DNA from: Roseofilum acuticapitatum BLCC-M154
GTDB taxonomy: Bacteria > Cyanobacteriota > Cyanobacteriia > Cyanobacteriales > Desertifilaceae
NCBI RefSeq assembly: GCF_030068475.1
Contig: NZ_JAQOSP010000037.1
Coordinates: 1 to 55,245, forward strand
DNA: 55,245 nt
Direction of reading: 5' to 3'
Shown: piece after piece, positions 26,909 to 35,822 of the stretch
Numbering within the stretch: the stretch's first letter is position 1
Layout: the number at the start of each line of letters is the position of its first letter
Translations under genes and position numbers: made by a program
The notes under the pieces: generated by a model
What the model was told of the DNA's origin: nothing
Database searches by the model: none
The model's input: only the letters and a program-made list of their open reading frames with translations

Positions 26909-29900
26909 ATGCCCTCCATCTCCGGTTATCAAACTCTCCATCTCATTTATGAAAGCAGTAACTCGGAAGTTTATCGCGCTATCCGAGAAAGCGACCAACA
27001 AAGGGTAATTCTCAAACTCCTGAAAGAAGACTATCCCACCCCCTCAGAACTCAGACGCTACAAACAAGAATATAAACTCACCCACTCTAATGAATTAATC
27101 GGAGTGGTAAAAGCCTGCGACTTGCAACCCTACAAAAACACCCTAGTGATGATCCTCGAAGACTTCGGGGGAGAATCTCTTAAAACTCTTAACATTCAGC
27201 AAACCTTTAACCTCAATCAATACCTATCCCTATTCATAAAAATAGCCGACTGCCTAGGACAACTCCACTCAGCAAATATTATCCACAAAGACATTAATCC
27301 TGCCAATATTGTCTTCAACCCCCAAACCCAAGAACTGAAAATCATTGACCTCGGCATTTCTACTCAACTAAGCAAAGAAAATCCCACCCTCAAAAACCCC
27401 ACCACCCTAGAAGGAACCCTTCCCTACATCTCCCCGGAACAAACCGGGAGAATGAACCGCTCCCTAGACTATCGCACTGACTTTTATTCTCTCGGTGTAA
27501 CCTTTTACGAACTGCTCACCCACCAACTCCCCTTCACCACCCAAGACGAGCTAGAATTAGTCCACTGTCATATTGCCAGAGAACCGCGATCGGCCACAGA
27601 AATTAATCCCCAAATTCCCCCCATTCTCTCCGACATCATCAGCAAACTGATGGCTAAAAATGCCGAAGACCGGTATCAAAGTGCCTGGGGATTAAAAGCT
27701 GACTTAGAGACCTGTTTAGCTCAACTGGAACAAGAGGGAAAAATTGACCCATTCCCCTTAGCCAGCCAAGACCTATCCGATAAATTCCAAATTCCCCAAA
27801 AACTCTACGGCAGACAAAACGAAATCGAGCAACTGTTAAACACCTTTGAGCAAGTAGACCAGCACAGTCAAATGGTACTAGTTGCCGGTTACTCAGGCAT
27901 CGGTAAATCGGCCCTAGTCCAAGAAATTTACAAACCCATCACCCAAAGAAAAGGCTACTTTATCTCTGGAAAATTCGACCAATTCCAGCGCAACGTGCCC
28001 TATTCAGCAATCGTATCAGCCTTCAAAGGATTTGTGCAACAACTGCTAACAGAAAGCCCAGAAAAATTAGAACAATGGAAAAGTAAGTTCTTAGATGCTC
28101 TGGGTGTAAATGGACAAGTAATCGTTGATGTGATCCCAGAAATGGAACTGATTATTGGCCCCCAATTGCCCGTAGGTGAACTGGAACCAATGGAATCCCA
28201 GAACCGGTTTAACTTAGTGTTTCAAAACTTTGTTCACTGCTGTTGTAGTCCGAAACATCCCCTAGCGATCTTTCTAGACGATCTCCAATGGACAGATAGA
28301 GCAACGTTAAAGTTAATCGAACTAATTGTGATGGATAAAAACCTAAAAAACTTATTGTTGATAGGAGCATATAGAGACAATGAAGTAAATGTGAACCATC
28401 CTTTTATCATGTTGGTTAATAAGCTCAAAGAAAATCAAATTGGTATTCATGAGTTGACCTTAAAAAATCTAGTTATAAATGACGTTAGACATCTAATCGA
28501 AGACACAGTGACGCAAGAGAGTGAAAACGTACAAGAACTGTCCAAGATTATCTTTAAGAAAACACAAGGGAACCCATTCTTTGTGAACCAGTTTTTAAGC
28601 AACTTATACTCTGAAAACCTGATTGAGTTTAATTATAAAAACCAAGTATGGGAATGGGATTTGTACAAAATCAAGTCTCAAAACATAACAGACAATGTGG
28701 TTGAGTTGATGATTGGTAAGTTAAGAAAACTGCCCTTGAGTACCCAGGAAGTTTTAAAGCTGGCAGCTTGTATTGGAGCAAACTTTGATTTGACCACGTT
28801 ATCTATTGTATCAGAAGAGCCTGCGTCTGACCTATTCGATCACATCATTCCGGCAATTCAATCGGGGTTAGTTTTATCTTTATCAGAATTAGATCCAGAA
28901 CTTTTGATTCAAGATTACAGGTTTGTACATGACCGAGTACAACAAGCTGCGTATGCTTTAATTGCTGAAGAGGATAAACCATCAATTCACCTAAAAATTG
29001 GACAACTCTTGCTCAAGAGTAGTTCTGAAGAAGAGCAATCAGAAAAATTATTTGAGATTGTCGGTCATTTGAATATTGGTTTTGATAGACTGACGAATGC
29101 TGAAGAAAAAAATAAAATTAGTCAGTTAAATCTTGAAGCAGGTAAAAAGGCGAAATCATCAGCCGCTTATATGGGTTCATTAGAATATCTGAAAGCGGGA
29201 ATGGAGCAATTGAGTGATGACAGTTGGGAAAAGCATTATAAGTTAACCTTTGAATTCCATAAGGAGCGTTGTGAAGTTGAATACTTGAATTACAATTTTG
29301 ATGAATCTGAAAGATGGGCTGATCTGACATTACAAAAAGCTCAATCAACGTTAGATAAATGTGAAATTCACAGGCTTCTATGCTTGCAAAATACTCTATC
29401 AAATAAGTATGAAAAAGCTTTTGCTAGTGTAATAATTGGTTTGGAATTATTGGAAATTGATTTTCCCAGTCCAACAGCAGATCAAACTGAACTACAAGCT
29501 TATCTTGAGGTTGAAGTAAAAAATCTTAAAAATGACTTAGAAGATCGCAAGTTTTCCGAGCTAGAACAGGCTGAAGAATGTACTGATCTAGAAAAACAAA
29601 TGGCAATGAAATTGCTGCACTGTGGGACATCTTCGATGTTTTTGACCAACCCAACTATGTGGTGGATTGTTGTTATCAATTTGGTTCAAATGTCCTTGAA
29701 GTATGGGTTGGTCATTGACTCAATTTTTGGATTTTCTGCCTATGGCATGTTTTTGGCAAATATACAAGAAGAATATGCCCTTGCTTATGAATTTGGAACC
29801 TTAGCGATCAATCTTGCTGAACGATTTAATAATGGGGGATCAAAATGTCAAGTTCTTCATGTATTTGCCACTTATATTAATGGGTGGAATAAACACTTGA

Positions 29901-32188
29901 AATATGCCGATCCCATGAATAATGAAGGGTTTGCATTAGCCTTAGAGTTTGGCGATATTCACTATGCGGGATATACGATAATGGTGGGTTGCTATAACTT
30001 GTTTTATCAAGGTAAACCGCTTGAAGAGATGACAGAGCAAATCGAAAAATATCTCTTGTATACAGAGCAGAACAGTCATCAATTGGGAACTGATTTGTTA
30101 TGGGCAGCTCATTTGGTCATTCTGAACTTAAGAGGTTTAACTTCAGATATTGATTCCTTTGATGATGGAGAAAAAGCCGAAGAAATTTATCTAAATAATT
30201 GGATAGAATGTCAGAATTTCATGGTGCTTTGTTATTATTACATTATCAAATCTAAAGCCTATTATCTGTATTGTAAACTGGATGAAGCCCTGGATTGTTT
30301 GTCAGAAGCGGAAAAATTACTCCCTTTTATCTCCATTAGCATTCCAGTTGCCCAACACAACTTCTATTCGTCTTTAACTCTTTTGCGTTTGTATCCTAAT
30401 TCCGATCTGGAAAGTCAACAACAATCCATAGAAAAAGTCCGAAATAACCAAGTGAGAATGAAAAAGTGGGTGGATAATTGTCCCGAAAACTTTTTACATA
30501 AGTATTTATTAGTGGAAGCAGAATTGGCTCGGGTTTTAGGAAATACTTTAGAAGCCATGGATTTATATGACCGTGCGATTGAAGCGGCCCATGAAAATGA
30601 TTATGTTCAGGAAGAAAGTTTAGCCAATGAACTGGCTGCTGAGTTTTATTTGAAATTCCAAAAGCCGAAGTTTGCTAAAATTTATATACAACAGGCTTAT
30701 TATGGATATAGAGTTTGGGGAGCAATGGCTAAAACAGAGCAGTTGGAAAAACTCTATCCACAGTTATTAGGTCGATCGGCTAATCCGAAGCAAAGGAATA
30801 TTTCTATTACTAAAATCTCGACGAGCAAAAACTCTACCGTGGCTTTAGATCTATCAACGGCGATTAAAGCAAACCAAGCGATTTCTGGTGAAATTGTATT
30901 GGAGAAGCTGTTGATTTCATTGATGAATATCATTATGCAAAATGCGGGAGCGCAGAGTGGCTATTTGCTGATGGCTTATCAAGATAAATTAATGATTGAA
31001 GCGTGCCAAACTTTAGATTCTGAAGAAATTGAAGTCTTACAATCTGTTCCTGTGGAAGACAATAGTTGTATTGCCCAGAGTCTAATTAATTATGTGCGTC
31101 GCACTCAAGAGAGTGTGGTGCTGAATGATGCGACAAATAGTGGCAATTTTGTTAATGATCCTTATATTAAACAATGTCAACCCAAATCTATTCTTTGTGT
31201 TCCTCTGATTAATCAAGGAAAGTTGGTGAGTATTGTTTATCTGGAAAATAATCTGACAACAGGTGCGTTTACAGAGGATCGAGTGGAGATGATTAAGCTA
31301 TTGTCGGGACAAGCGGCGATCGCCCTAGAAAATGCGTATCTCTACCAAAACTTGGAACAAAAAGTACAACAGCGCACCGCAGAACTCGCATTAGCGAATC
31401 AGGAAATTGGCATCTTAAACGAGAAACTACAAGCAGAAAACCTACGGTTAAGCTCAGAATTAGATGTAGCCAAAAAGCTCCAGCAGATGGTGCTTCCCAA
31501 AGCGGAGGAGTTAGAAGATATCATCGGTTTGGACATTGCTGGATATATGGAACCGGCCGATGAAGTAGGGGGAGATTACTATGACGTTCTCAAGCAAGGA
31601 GAACGGCTGAAGATTGGGATTGGGGATGTGACGGGCCATGGCTTAGAAAGTGGGGTGCTGATGCTGATGGCTCAAACGGCAATTCGCACCCTGCAAAAAG
31701 TAGACGAAACCGATCCGGTTCGGTTTTTAGATATCCTCAATCAGACCCTCTATGATAATTTGCAACGGATGAATAGTGATAAAAATATGACATTGGCAAT
31801 TTTGGATTATCACCAGGGAAGGGTGCAACTGAGCGGTCAACATGAGGAGGCGATTGTGGTGCGTTCTCATGGGGAAATCGAGTTAATTGATACTATGGAT
31901 TTGGGTTTTCCGATTGGGTTAGATGACCCAATTACTGATTTTATTGGCCAACAGGATATACATTTAAATCCTGGAGATGTGATGATACTGTATACGGATG
32001 GGATTACGGAAGCGGAAAATCGGGAGAATTGTCAATATGGGTTAGAGCGTTTGTGTACGGTGGTGCAGGAATACCGGGAAAAGTCAGCCGATGAGATTCG
32101 GGAGAGGGCGATCGCGGATGTGCAAGAGTTTATTGGGGAGCAAAAAGTGTTTGATGATATTACTTTGGTGGTTTTGAAGCAACGATGA
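26909..32188 (+). CDS. Multidomain Ser/Thr kinase-AAA ATPase-GAF-SpoIIE phosphatase
   Basis: This 1759-residue protein begins with a Ser/Thr kinase (about 7-270): VAIK-like lysine K36, HKDINPAN at 126-133 and DLG at 147-149. An AAA_16-type ATPase follows (Walker A GYSGIGKSAL, about 330-339; Walker B IFLDDLQW, about 453-460). A long helical TPR-like region runs to about 1290, then a GAF domain at about 1330-1475 and a coiled coil. The end is a SpoIIE/PP2C phosphatase (about 1525-1757; GGDYYDV near 1554, GDVTGHG near 1572). Most relatives of this trimodular type end in a histidine kinase. It overlaps cobH by 4 bp (ATGA). Its ligand is unknown. Confidence 0.9.
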   Translation: MPSISGYQTLHLIYESSNSEVYRAIRESDQQRVILKLLKEDYPTPSELRRYKQEYKLTHSNELIGVVKACDLQPYKNTLVMILEDFGGESLKTLNIQQTFNLNQYLSLFIKIADCLGQLHSANIIHKDINPANIVFNPQTQELKIIDLGISTQLSKENPTLKNPTTLEGTLPYISPEQTGRMNRSLDYRTDFYSLGVTFYELLTHQLPFTTQDELELVHCHIAREPRSATEINPQIPPILSDIISKLMAKNAEDRYQSAWGLKADLETCLAQLEQEGKIDPFPLASQDLSDKFQIPQKLYGRQNEIEQLLNTFEQVDQHSQMVLVAGYSGIGKSALVQEIYKPITQRKGYFISGKFDQFQRNVPYSAIVSAFKGFVQQLLTESPEKLEQWKSKFLDALGVNGQVIVDVIPEMELIIGPQLPVGELEPMESQNRFNLVFQNFVHCCCSPKHPLAIFLDDLQWTDRATLKLIELIVMDKNLKNLLLIGAYRDNEVNVNHPFIMLVNKLKENQIGIHELTLKNLVINDVRHLIEDTVTQESENVQELSKIIFKKTQGNPFFVNQFLSNLYSENLIEFNYKNQVWEWDLYKIKSQNITDNVVELMIGKLRKLPLSTQEVLKLAACIGANFDLTTLSIVSEEPASDLFDHIIPAIQSGLVLSLSELDPELLIQDYRFVHDRVQQAAYALIAEEDKPSIHLKIGQLLLKSSSEEEQSEKLFEIVGHLNIGFDRLTNAEEKNKISQLNLEAGKKAKSSAAYMGSLEYLKAGMEQLSDDSWEKHYKLTFEFHKERCEVEYLNYNFDESERWADLTLQKAQSTLDKCEIHRLLCLQNTLSNKYEKAFASVIIGLELLEIDFPSPTADQTELQAYLEVEVKNLKNDLEDRKFSELEQAEECTDLEKQMAMKLLHCGTSSMFLTNPTMWWIVVINLVQMSLKYGLVIDSIFGFSAYGMFLANIQEEYALAYEFGTLAINLAERFNNGGSKCQVLHVFATYINGWNKHLKYADPMNNEGFALALEFGDIHYAGYTIMVGCYNLFYQGKPLEEMTEQIEKYLLYTEQNSHQLGTDLLWAAHLVILNLRGLTSDIDSFDDGEKAEEIYLNNWIECQNFMVLCYYYIIKSKAYYLYCKLDEALDCLSEAEKLLPFISISIPVAQHNFYSSLTLLRLYPNSDLESQQQSIEKVRNNQVRMKKWVDNCPENFLHKYLLVEAELARVLGNTLEAMDLYDRAIEAAHENDYVQEESLANELAAEFYLKFQKPKFAKIYIQQAYYGYRVWGAMAKTEQLEKLYPQLLGRSANPKQRNISITKISTSKNSTVALDLSTAIKANQAISGEIVLEKLLISLMNIIMQNAGAQSGYLLMAYQDKLMIEACQTLDSEEIEVLQSVPVEDNSCIAQSLINYVRRTQESVVLNDATNSGNFVNDPYIKQCQPKSILCVPLINQGKLVSIVYLENNLTTGAFTEDRVEMIKLLSGQAAIALENAYLYQNLEQKVQQRTAELALANQEIGILNEKLQAENLRLSSELDVAKKLQQMVLPKAEELEDIIGLDIAGYMEPADEVGGDYYDVLKQGERLKIGIGDVTGHGLESGVLMLMAQTAIRTLQKVDETDPVRFLDILNQTLYDNLQRMNSDKNMTLAILDYHQGRVQLSGQHEEAIVVRSHGEIELIDTMDLGFPIGLDDPITDFIGQQDIHLNPGDVMILYTDGITEAENRENCQYGLERLCTVVQEYREKSADEIRERAIADVQEFIGEQKVFDDITLVVLKQR

Positions 32189-32784
32189 AGAAGTCTGAAC
32201 ATCCGATCGCCCTGGAAAGCTTTGCCCTGATCGATCGCGAAATTGGCTCCCATAATTTAAACACCGAAGAATATGCGATCGCCCGTCGCATTATCCATAG
32301 CACCGCCGACTTTGACTTCAAAGACTTACTCTCCTTTAGTTCCACAGCTATTCAATCCGGTATCGATGCCCTGCGCCAACAATATCCCATTATTACCGAT
32401 GTCTCCATGGTCAATATGGGAATTCGCAATTTAGTCGCTCAAACCTTTAATAATCCTCTGTTTGTAGCCGTAGAAGCAGCCCCCCAAGCAGAACCGGGAA
32501 AAACCCGCACAGAGACCGGAATGATCCAGTTAGCGCATCAGTTGCCAAATGGCATTTTTGCGATCGGAAACGCCCCCACGGCTCTTTTAGCCCTGTGTGA
32601 GGAGATCGAACAGGGGAGGGTGCAGCCTAGCCTAGTCATTGGCGCTCCTGTGGGCTTTGTGTCGGTGGTGGAATCTAAATCCCGATTAGCTCAATTGGCG
32701 GTTCCCCAAATTATCGTCAAGGGGCGCAAGGGCGGATCGCCCGTTGCGGCAGCGATTGTCAATGCTTTGATCCATCTGGCTTAG
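32185..32784 (+). CDS. cobH: Precorrin-8X methylmutase
   Basis: The 199-residue enzyme moves a methyl group from C-11 to C-12 of precorrin-8X to give hydrogenobyrinic acid, or the cobalt form (CbiC). The probable catalytic His is in RRIIHSTADFDF at about 38-49. Conserved MVNMGI, TRTETGM, FAIGNAPTAL and VIGAPVGFVSVVESK segments follow. Length is normal. The ATG overlaps the TGA of the giant kinase gene, and cobL begins 8 bp later. Cobalamin is needed as a cofactor in cyanobacteria, for example for MetH in some strains. Confidence 0.94.
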   Translation: MKKSEHPIALESFALIDREIGSHNLNTEEYAIARRIIHSTADFDFKDLLSFSSTAIQSGIDALRQQYPIITDVSMVNMGIRNLVAQTFNNPLFVAVEAAPQAEPGKTRTETGMIQLAHQLPNGIFAIGNAPTALLALCEEIEQGRVQPSLVIGAPVGFVSVVESKSRLAQLAVPQIIVKGRKGGSPVAAAIVNALIHLA

Positions 32785-32792
32785 GAGCAGTG

Positions 32793-34052
32793 ATGAATCC
32801 AATTCATGTGGTGGGTATTGGCTTAGAGGGTGCGGCTGGACTATCGGCGGCTGTGCAAGAGATCGTCGATCGCGCCACACTATTGGTAGGAAGCGATCGC
32901 CACTTAGCCTATTTTCTCCAACACCCCGCCCAGCGTCTCACCTTAACCGATATTTCTCAAACCCTACGTCAGGTAAAAGAGCGTCTCAGTTCAGAAATCA
33001 TTGTGATTTTGGTATCAGGTGACCCCCTATTTTTTGGTCTAGGGCGACTCCTCCTGAGCTATTTTCCCCCAGAGCAATTATGCTTTCATCCCCATGTGAG
33101 TTCGGTACAACTCGCCTTTAGTCGGGTGAAAGTCCCTTGGCAAGGGGCGACCATGGTTAGTATCCATGGTCGAGATTTCGATGAATTAGTGACTGCCCTA
33201 CAAAAAGGCGCATCTCCTATTGCTGTATTAACCGATCCCCTCCATGCTCCCGGCGCGATCGCCCGTTTACTCTTAAATTTAGATTTACCTACCTCTTATC
33301 AATTCTGGGTGTGTGAAAACCTAGGGGGAACCGATGAACAGATCCAAAACTTATCCCCCCAAGAAGCCTTGATGCGGACATTTGCGCCCCTGAATATTGT
33401 GATCTTGGTACAGAAAACTGAAAATGACTCAGTGGATCTCGAAGATTTACCCGCTCTCGGTATCCCCGATCGCCACTTCCACAGTTTCGGCGATCGTCCC
33501 GGTTTAATCACCAAGCGGGAAATTCGCCTTCTCATCCTAGGAGAACTAGCCCTACAACCCAAGCAAACCATCTGGGATATCGGCGCGGGAACCGGTTCCG
33601 TCTCGATGGAAATCGGCCGGTTAGTCCCCACTGCCCACATTTATGCCATCGAAAAAACGGCGGCTGGAATTCAACTGATTCAAAAGAATGCACGGCGCTT
33701 TGGGGTTGCCAACGTAGTCTCCATTCAAGGCAAAGCACCCGATATTCTCCGTCAAATTCCTGCCCCCCATCGGGTATTTATTGGCGGCACTGGGGAGGAT
33801 TTGCAGGGAATTTTAGCCTGTTGTTTAGCAACCTTGTTACCAGGGGGTAAAATAGTTATGGCTCTGGCCACATTAGAACATTGGCAACAGGCGATCGCCT
33901 GGATCGATCGCCATCAATTAACCTATCGGGTGCTACAAATTCAGGTCTCTCGCTCCCTTCCCGTGGGTCGATTTACCCGTTTTGCCCCCTTAAATCCGGT
34001 GACTCTCTTGACCATTGAACCCTTTGACTCAAGGGCCAAAAGAGCCTATTAA
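32793..34052 (+). CDS. cobL: Bifunctional precorrin-6B methyltransferase/decarboxylase (CbiET)
   Basis: The 419-residue protein fuses two corrin enzymes. The N-terminal half (1-about 200) is a CbiE-type methyltransferase with VVGIGLEGA and VSGDPLFFGLGR. The C-terminal half is CbiT-like with the SAM motif IWDIGAGTGSVSMEI at about 259-273 and VFIGGTGED. It methylates C-5 and C-15 and decarboxylates the acetate side chain of precorrin-6B. I use the ATG at 32793, with AGGAG 6-10 bases before it, not the GTG at 32790. The 3' end overlaps the convergent CPBP protease gene by 24 bp. Confidence 0.94.
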   Translation: MNPIHVVGIGLEGAAGLSAAVQEIVDRATLLVGSDRHLAYFLQHPAQRLTLTDISQTLRQVKERLSSEIIVILVSGDPLFFGLGRLLLSYFPPEQLCFHPHVSSVQLAFSRVKVPWQGATMVSIHGRDFDELVTALQKGASPIAVLTDPLHAPGAIARLLLNLDLPTSYQFWVCENLGGTDEQIQNLSPQEALMRTFAPLNIVILVQKTENDSVDLEDLPALGIPDRHFHSFGDRPGLITKREIRLLILGELALQPKQTIWDIGAGTGSVSMEIGRLVPTAHIYAIEKTAAGIQLIQKNARRFGVANVVSIQGKAPDILRQIPAPHRVFIGGTGEDLQGILACCLATLLPGGKIVMALATLEHWQQAIAWIDRHQLTYRVLQIQVSRSLPVGRFTRFAPLNPVTLLTIEPFDSRAKRAY

Positions 34053-34964
34053 TCCTAGAATTAAACCGGTCATCCCCAAAATCAAAACCCCCACCAGACC
34101 GCTTAAGGGTTGTCCGTTCATACCCGTTACCCATTCAGGCCACGAGCGATCGGATTTTGGCTCTAAAATTTGGGTCGTATCTAAACTGATTAACCCCCAG
34201 ATCCAACCAGCATGAAGTCCCCAAGCTAATCCCAAACTTCCCCCATCCACCCAGCGAGCCAGCACTAAAATTAGGCCCATCAACGCCAGTCCCGGCAATT
34301 GGATTAAACCGCCCTTAAAATCCCAAATCAGATGGGAGAGGGCAAAAATTAAACTCGAAAGGATCGCTGCCCACACCCCACCCATATCCCCTTGTAGTTC
34401 AGTGAGTAAAAATCCCCGAAATACAACTTCTTCAATGCCACCGATCCACAAACTCAGGGCTAAAATTGAACCGACAACCAGCAGAAAAGAGGAGGTCATC
34501 CCTTCGGTTTTCCACACCAAGCTTCCCCAAATGACTTGTAAGCCATAGGCGATCGATAAGGTGAAAATCCCTAAAGCCAGACCTGCCATTAACGACAAGA
34601 AAATAGGCAGATCCAGACTCAGACCATAATCAGAAATGGGTCGCTCTTCAATCCAAACCACTGCCCCTAATAGTAGGGGAACCAAAAGGTATAGGGGCAT
34701 CAGTAAGGACAGTTTTTGTTGCGGGGTTAAGGGTTGGGGAGGATGCCATTGCAGATGACGAGCCACAGGAATGGCGATCGGTAACCACAGGATGACCCAC
34801 AGGATAAAAAAAGCAAGACTGTTGAGAATTCCTGAACTGGGGTGAACCTGAAATGACCACCTAGAAAGAGATAGAGAAAACAGAACCCCCGATCCAGACG
34901 CAGATTTTCTCATACTTAGTCTTTCGTCTGGACTTTGGCTAGGCTTAATCCGGTTCAGATCCAT
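34029..34964 (-). CDS. CPBP-family intramembrane metalloprotease
   Basis: The product, about 311 residues, contains several membrane helices and the CPBP (Abi) motifs: EEVVFRGFLL (EExxxR; about 195), then a conserved FALSHLIWDF segment (about 223). Such proteases act in lipid-modified or membrane substrate processing, or in bacteriocin immunity; the cyanobacterial substrate is unknown. Frames start at 34976; I chose the ATG at 34964 (MDLNRIKP), which overlaps cyAbrB by 20 bp. An ATG at 34913 would avoid the overlap. Its 3' end overlaps cobL on the opposite strand by 24 bp. Confidence 0.8.
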   Translation of the reverse strand: MDLNRIKPSQSPDERLSMRKSASGSGVLFSLSLSRWSFQVHPSSGILNSLAFFILWVILWLPIAIPVARHLQWHPPQPLTPQQKLSLLMPLYLLVPLLLGAVVWIEERPISDYGLSLDLPIFLSLMAGLALGIFTLSIAYGLQVIWGSLVWKTEGMTSSFLLVVGSILALSLWIGGIEEVVFRGFLLTELQGDMGGVWAAILSSLIFALSHLIWDFKGGLIQLPGLALMGLILVLARWVDGGSLGLAWGLHAGWIWGLISLDTTQILEPKSDRSWPEWVTGMNGQPLSGLVGVLILGMTGLILGLIGSFGP

Positions 34965-35355
34965 TTTTTTCATCATCCACTTGAATCAAGTGAATGTGTT
35001 TATAGCCCAATTTAATCTCAAATTCATCCCCTTTCTTTAGCCCCATGGCTTCAGTATAGGTAGAACCAATCACAATTTGGCCATTTTTATGGACACTCAC
35101 ACGGTAGGTGGGTTCCCGTCCCCGGCCATCCTTCGATTTACCCGGATCGAGATCGATACCTTTCGCTGCTAATACGGCATCATAGAATTCAGCTAAATTG
35201 ACCCGGATATCGTCTCCCTCTTTTTTAGGGGCATTATAGTAGCCACAATATTTTGCCCTTTCTCGACGGGATAGACGGGAGAGTTCATTCACTTTTTGAA
35301 GCAGAGCTTTCCCCGTTAAGGGTGCTTCTGGAAGTTGTAAATCCTTTTCGCTCAT
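34945..35355 (-). CDS. cyAbrB-family transcriptional regulator
   Basis: The 136-residue cyanobacterial AbrB-type regulator begins APLTGKALLQKVNELSRLSR. It then has GYYNAPKKEG and VNLAEFYDAVLAAKG, GRGREPTYRVSVHKNGQIVI and KKGDEFEIKLGYKHIHLIQV, the C-terminal AbrB DNA-binding end. cyAbrB proteins (two paralogues in most cyanobacteria) tune carbon and nitrogen balance, hydrogenase and Calvin-cycle genes, and are essential or near-essential. It looks closer to the cyAbrB2 type, from memory of that family. A long AT- and hairpin-rich region lies upstream. The CPBP gene follows with an overlap. Confidence 0.9.
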   Translation of the reverse strand: MSEKDLQLPEAPLTGKALLQKVNELSRLSRRERAKYCGYYNAPKKEGDDIRVNLAEFYDAVLAAKGIDLDPGKSKDGRGREPTYRVSVHKNGQIVIGSTYTEAMGLKKGDEFEIKLGYKHIHLIQVDDEKNGSEPD

Positions 35356-35822
35356 TTGAATACCTTAATTTTAGGTGGGTTTGAACAACACAGACAAAAA
35401 TTCAGAGCTATAACCGTACCACCCTGAAGAAAATTCCTTCAGAGTTGCTGAGATTCACTCTTGAGTTGGTCTGGGTCAGGTTTTTCCTGACAGACTTAAC
35501 AAGTATCTTACACAATTTTAGTCAATTTTTGAAGTTTTTTCGTTTTTTTTTCAGGGTCTTGGTAAAGAATCCGTTTACTCTTTCTTGAACCTTTTAGGAT
35601 CGGGGGGCCTAGCCCCGTTGGACAAGGAGGAAAAAGCCGGGTTCAATTATAAGAAGATTGAGTAAAACCGCAGTCGGATTAAAGGGATTCGCGGCCAATC
35701 AAGAGGAGTTGATCGCCAGGGTAGTCCTAAATTGCCCTCTCAATCTGTAGGTGAATCAGAATCGGTGACGAACGGTAGAATGATAGGGTCGCCTTGACAT
35801 CCTCAATCAAACCTCTAAAGTC
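35356..35822. other. Long intergenic region between cyAbrB and sdhB
   Basis: I see no protein gene in these 467 bp. Two hairpins lie upstream of cyAbrB: CTGAAG/CTTCAG (35424-35442) and a CAGG/CCTG hairpin with loop TTTTT (about 35474-35492). They could form part of a long 5' leader for cyAbrB (minus strand). A very T-rich run on the plus strand spans about 35517-35552. CGGGG/CCCCG with a short loop (about 35600-35618) lies on the sdhB side. Both divergent promoters must be here, but I cannot place them. Confidence 0.5.

Noticed and set aside
35590-35660. tRNA-like GGGTTCAATT near sdhB
   Set aside because: No cloverleaf can be drawn around it; acceptor and anticodon arms are missing.
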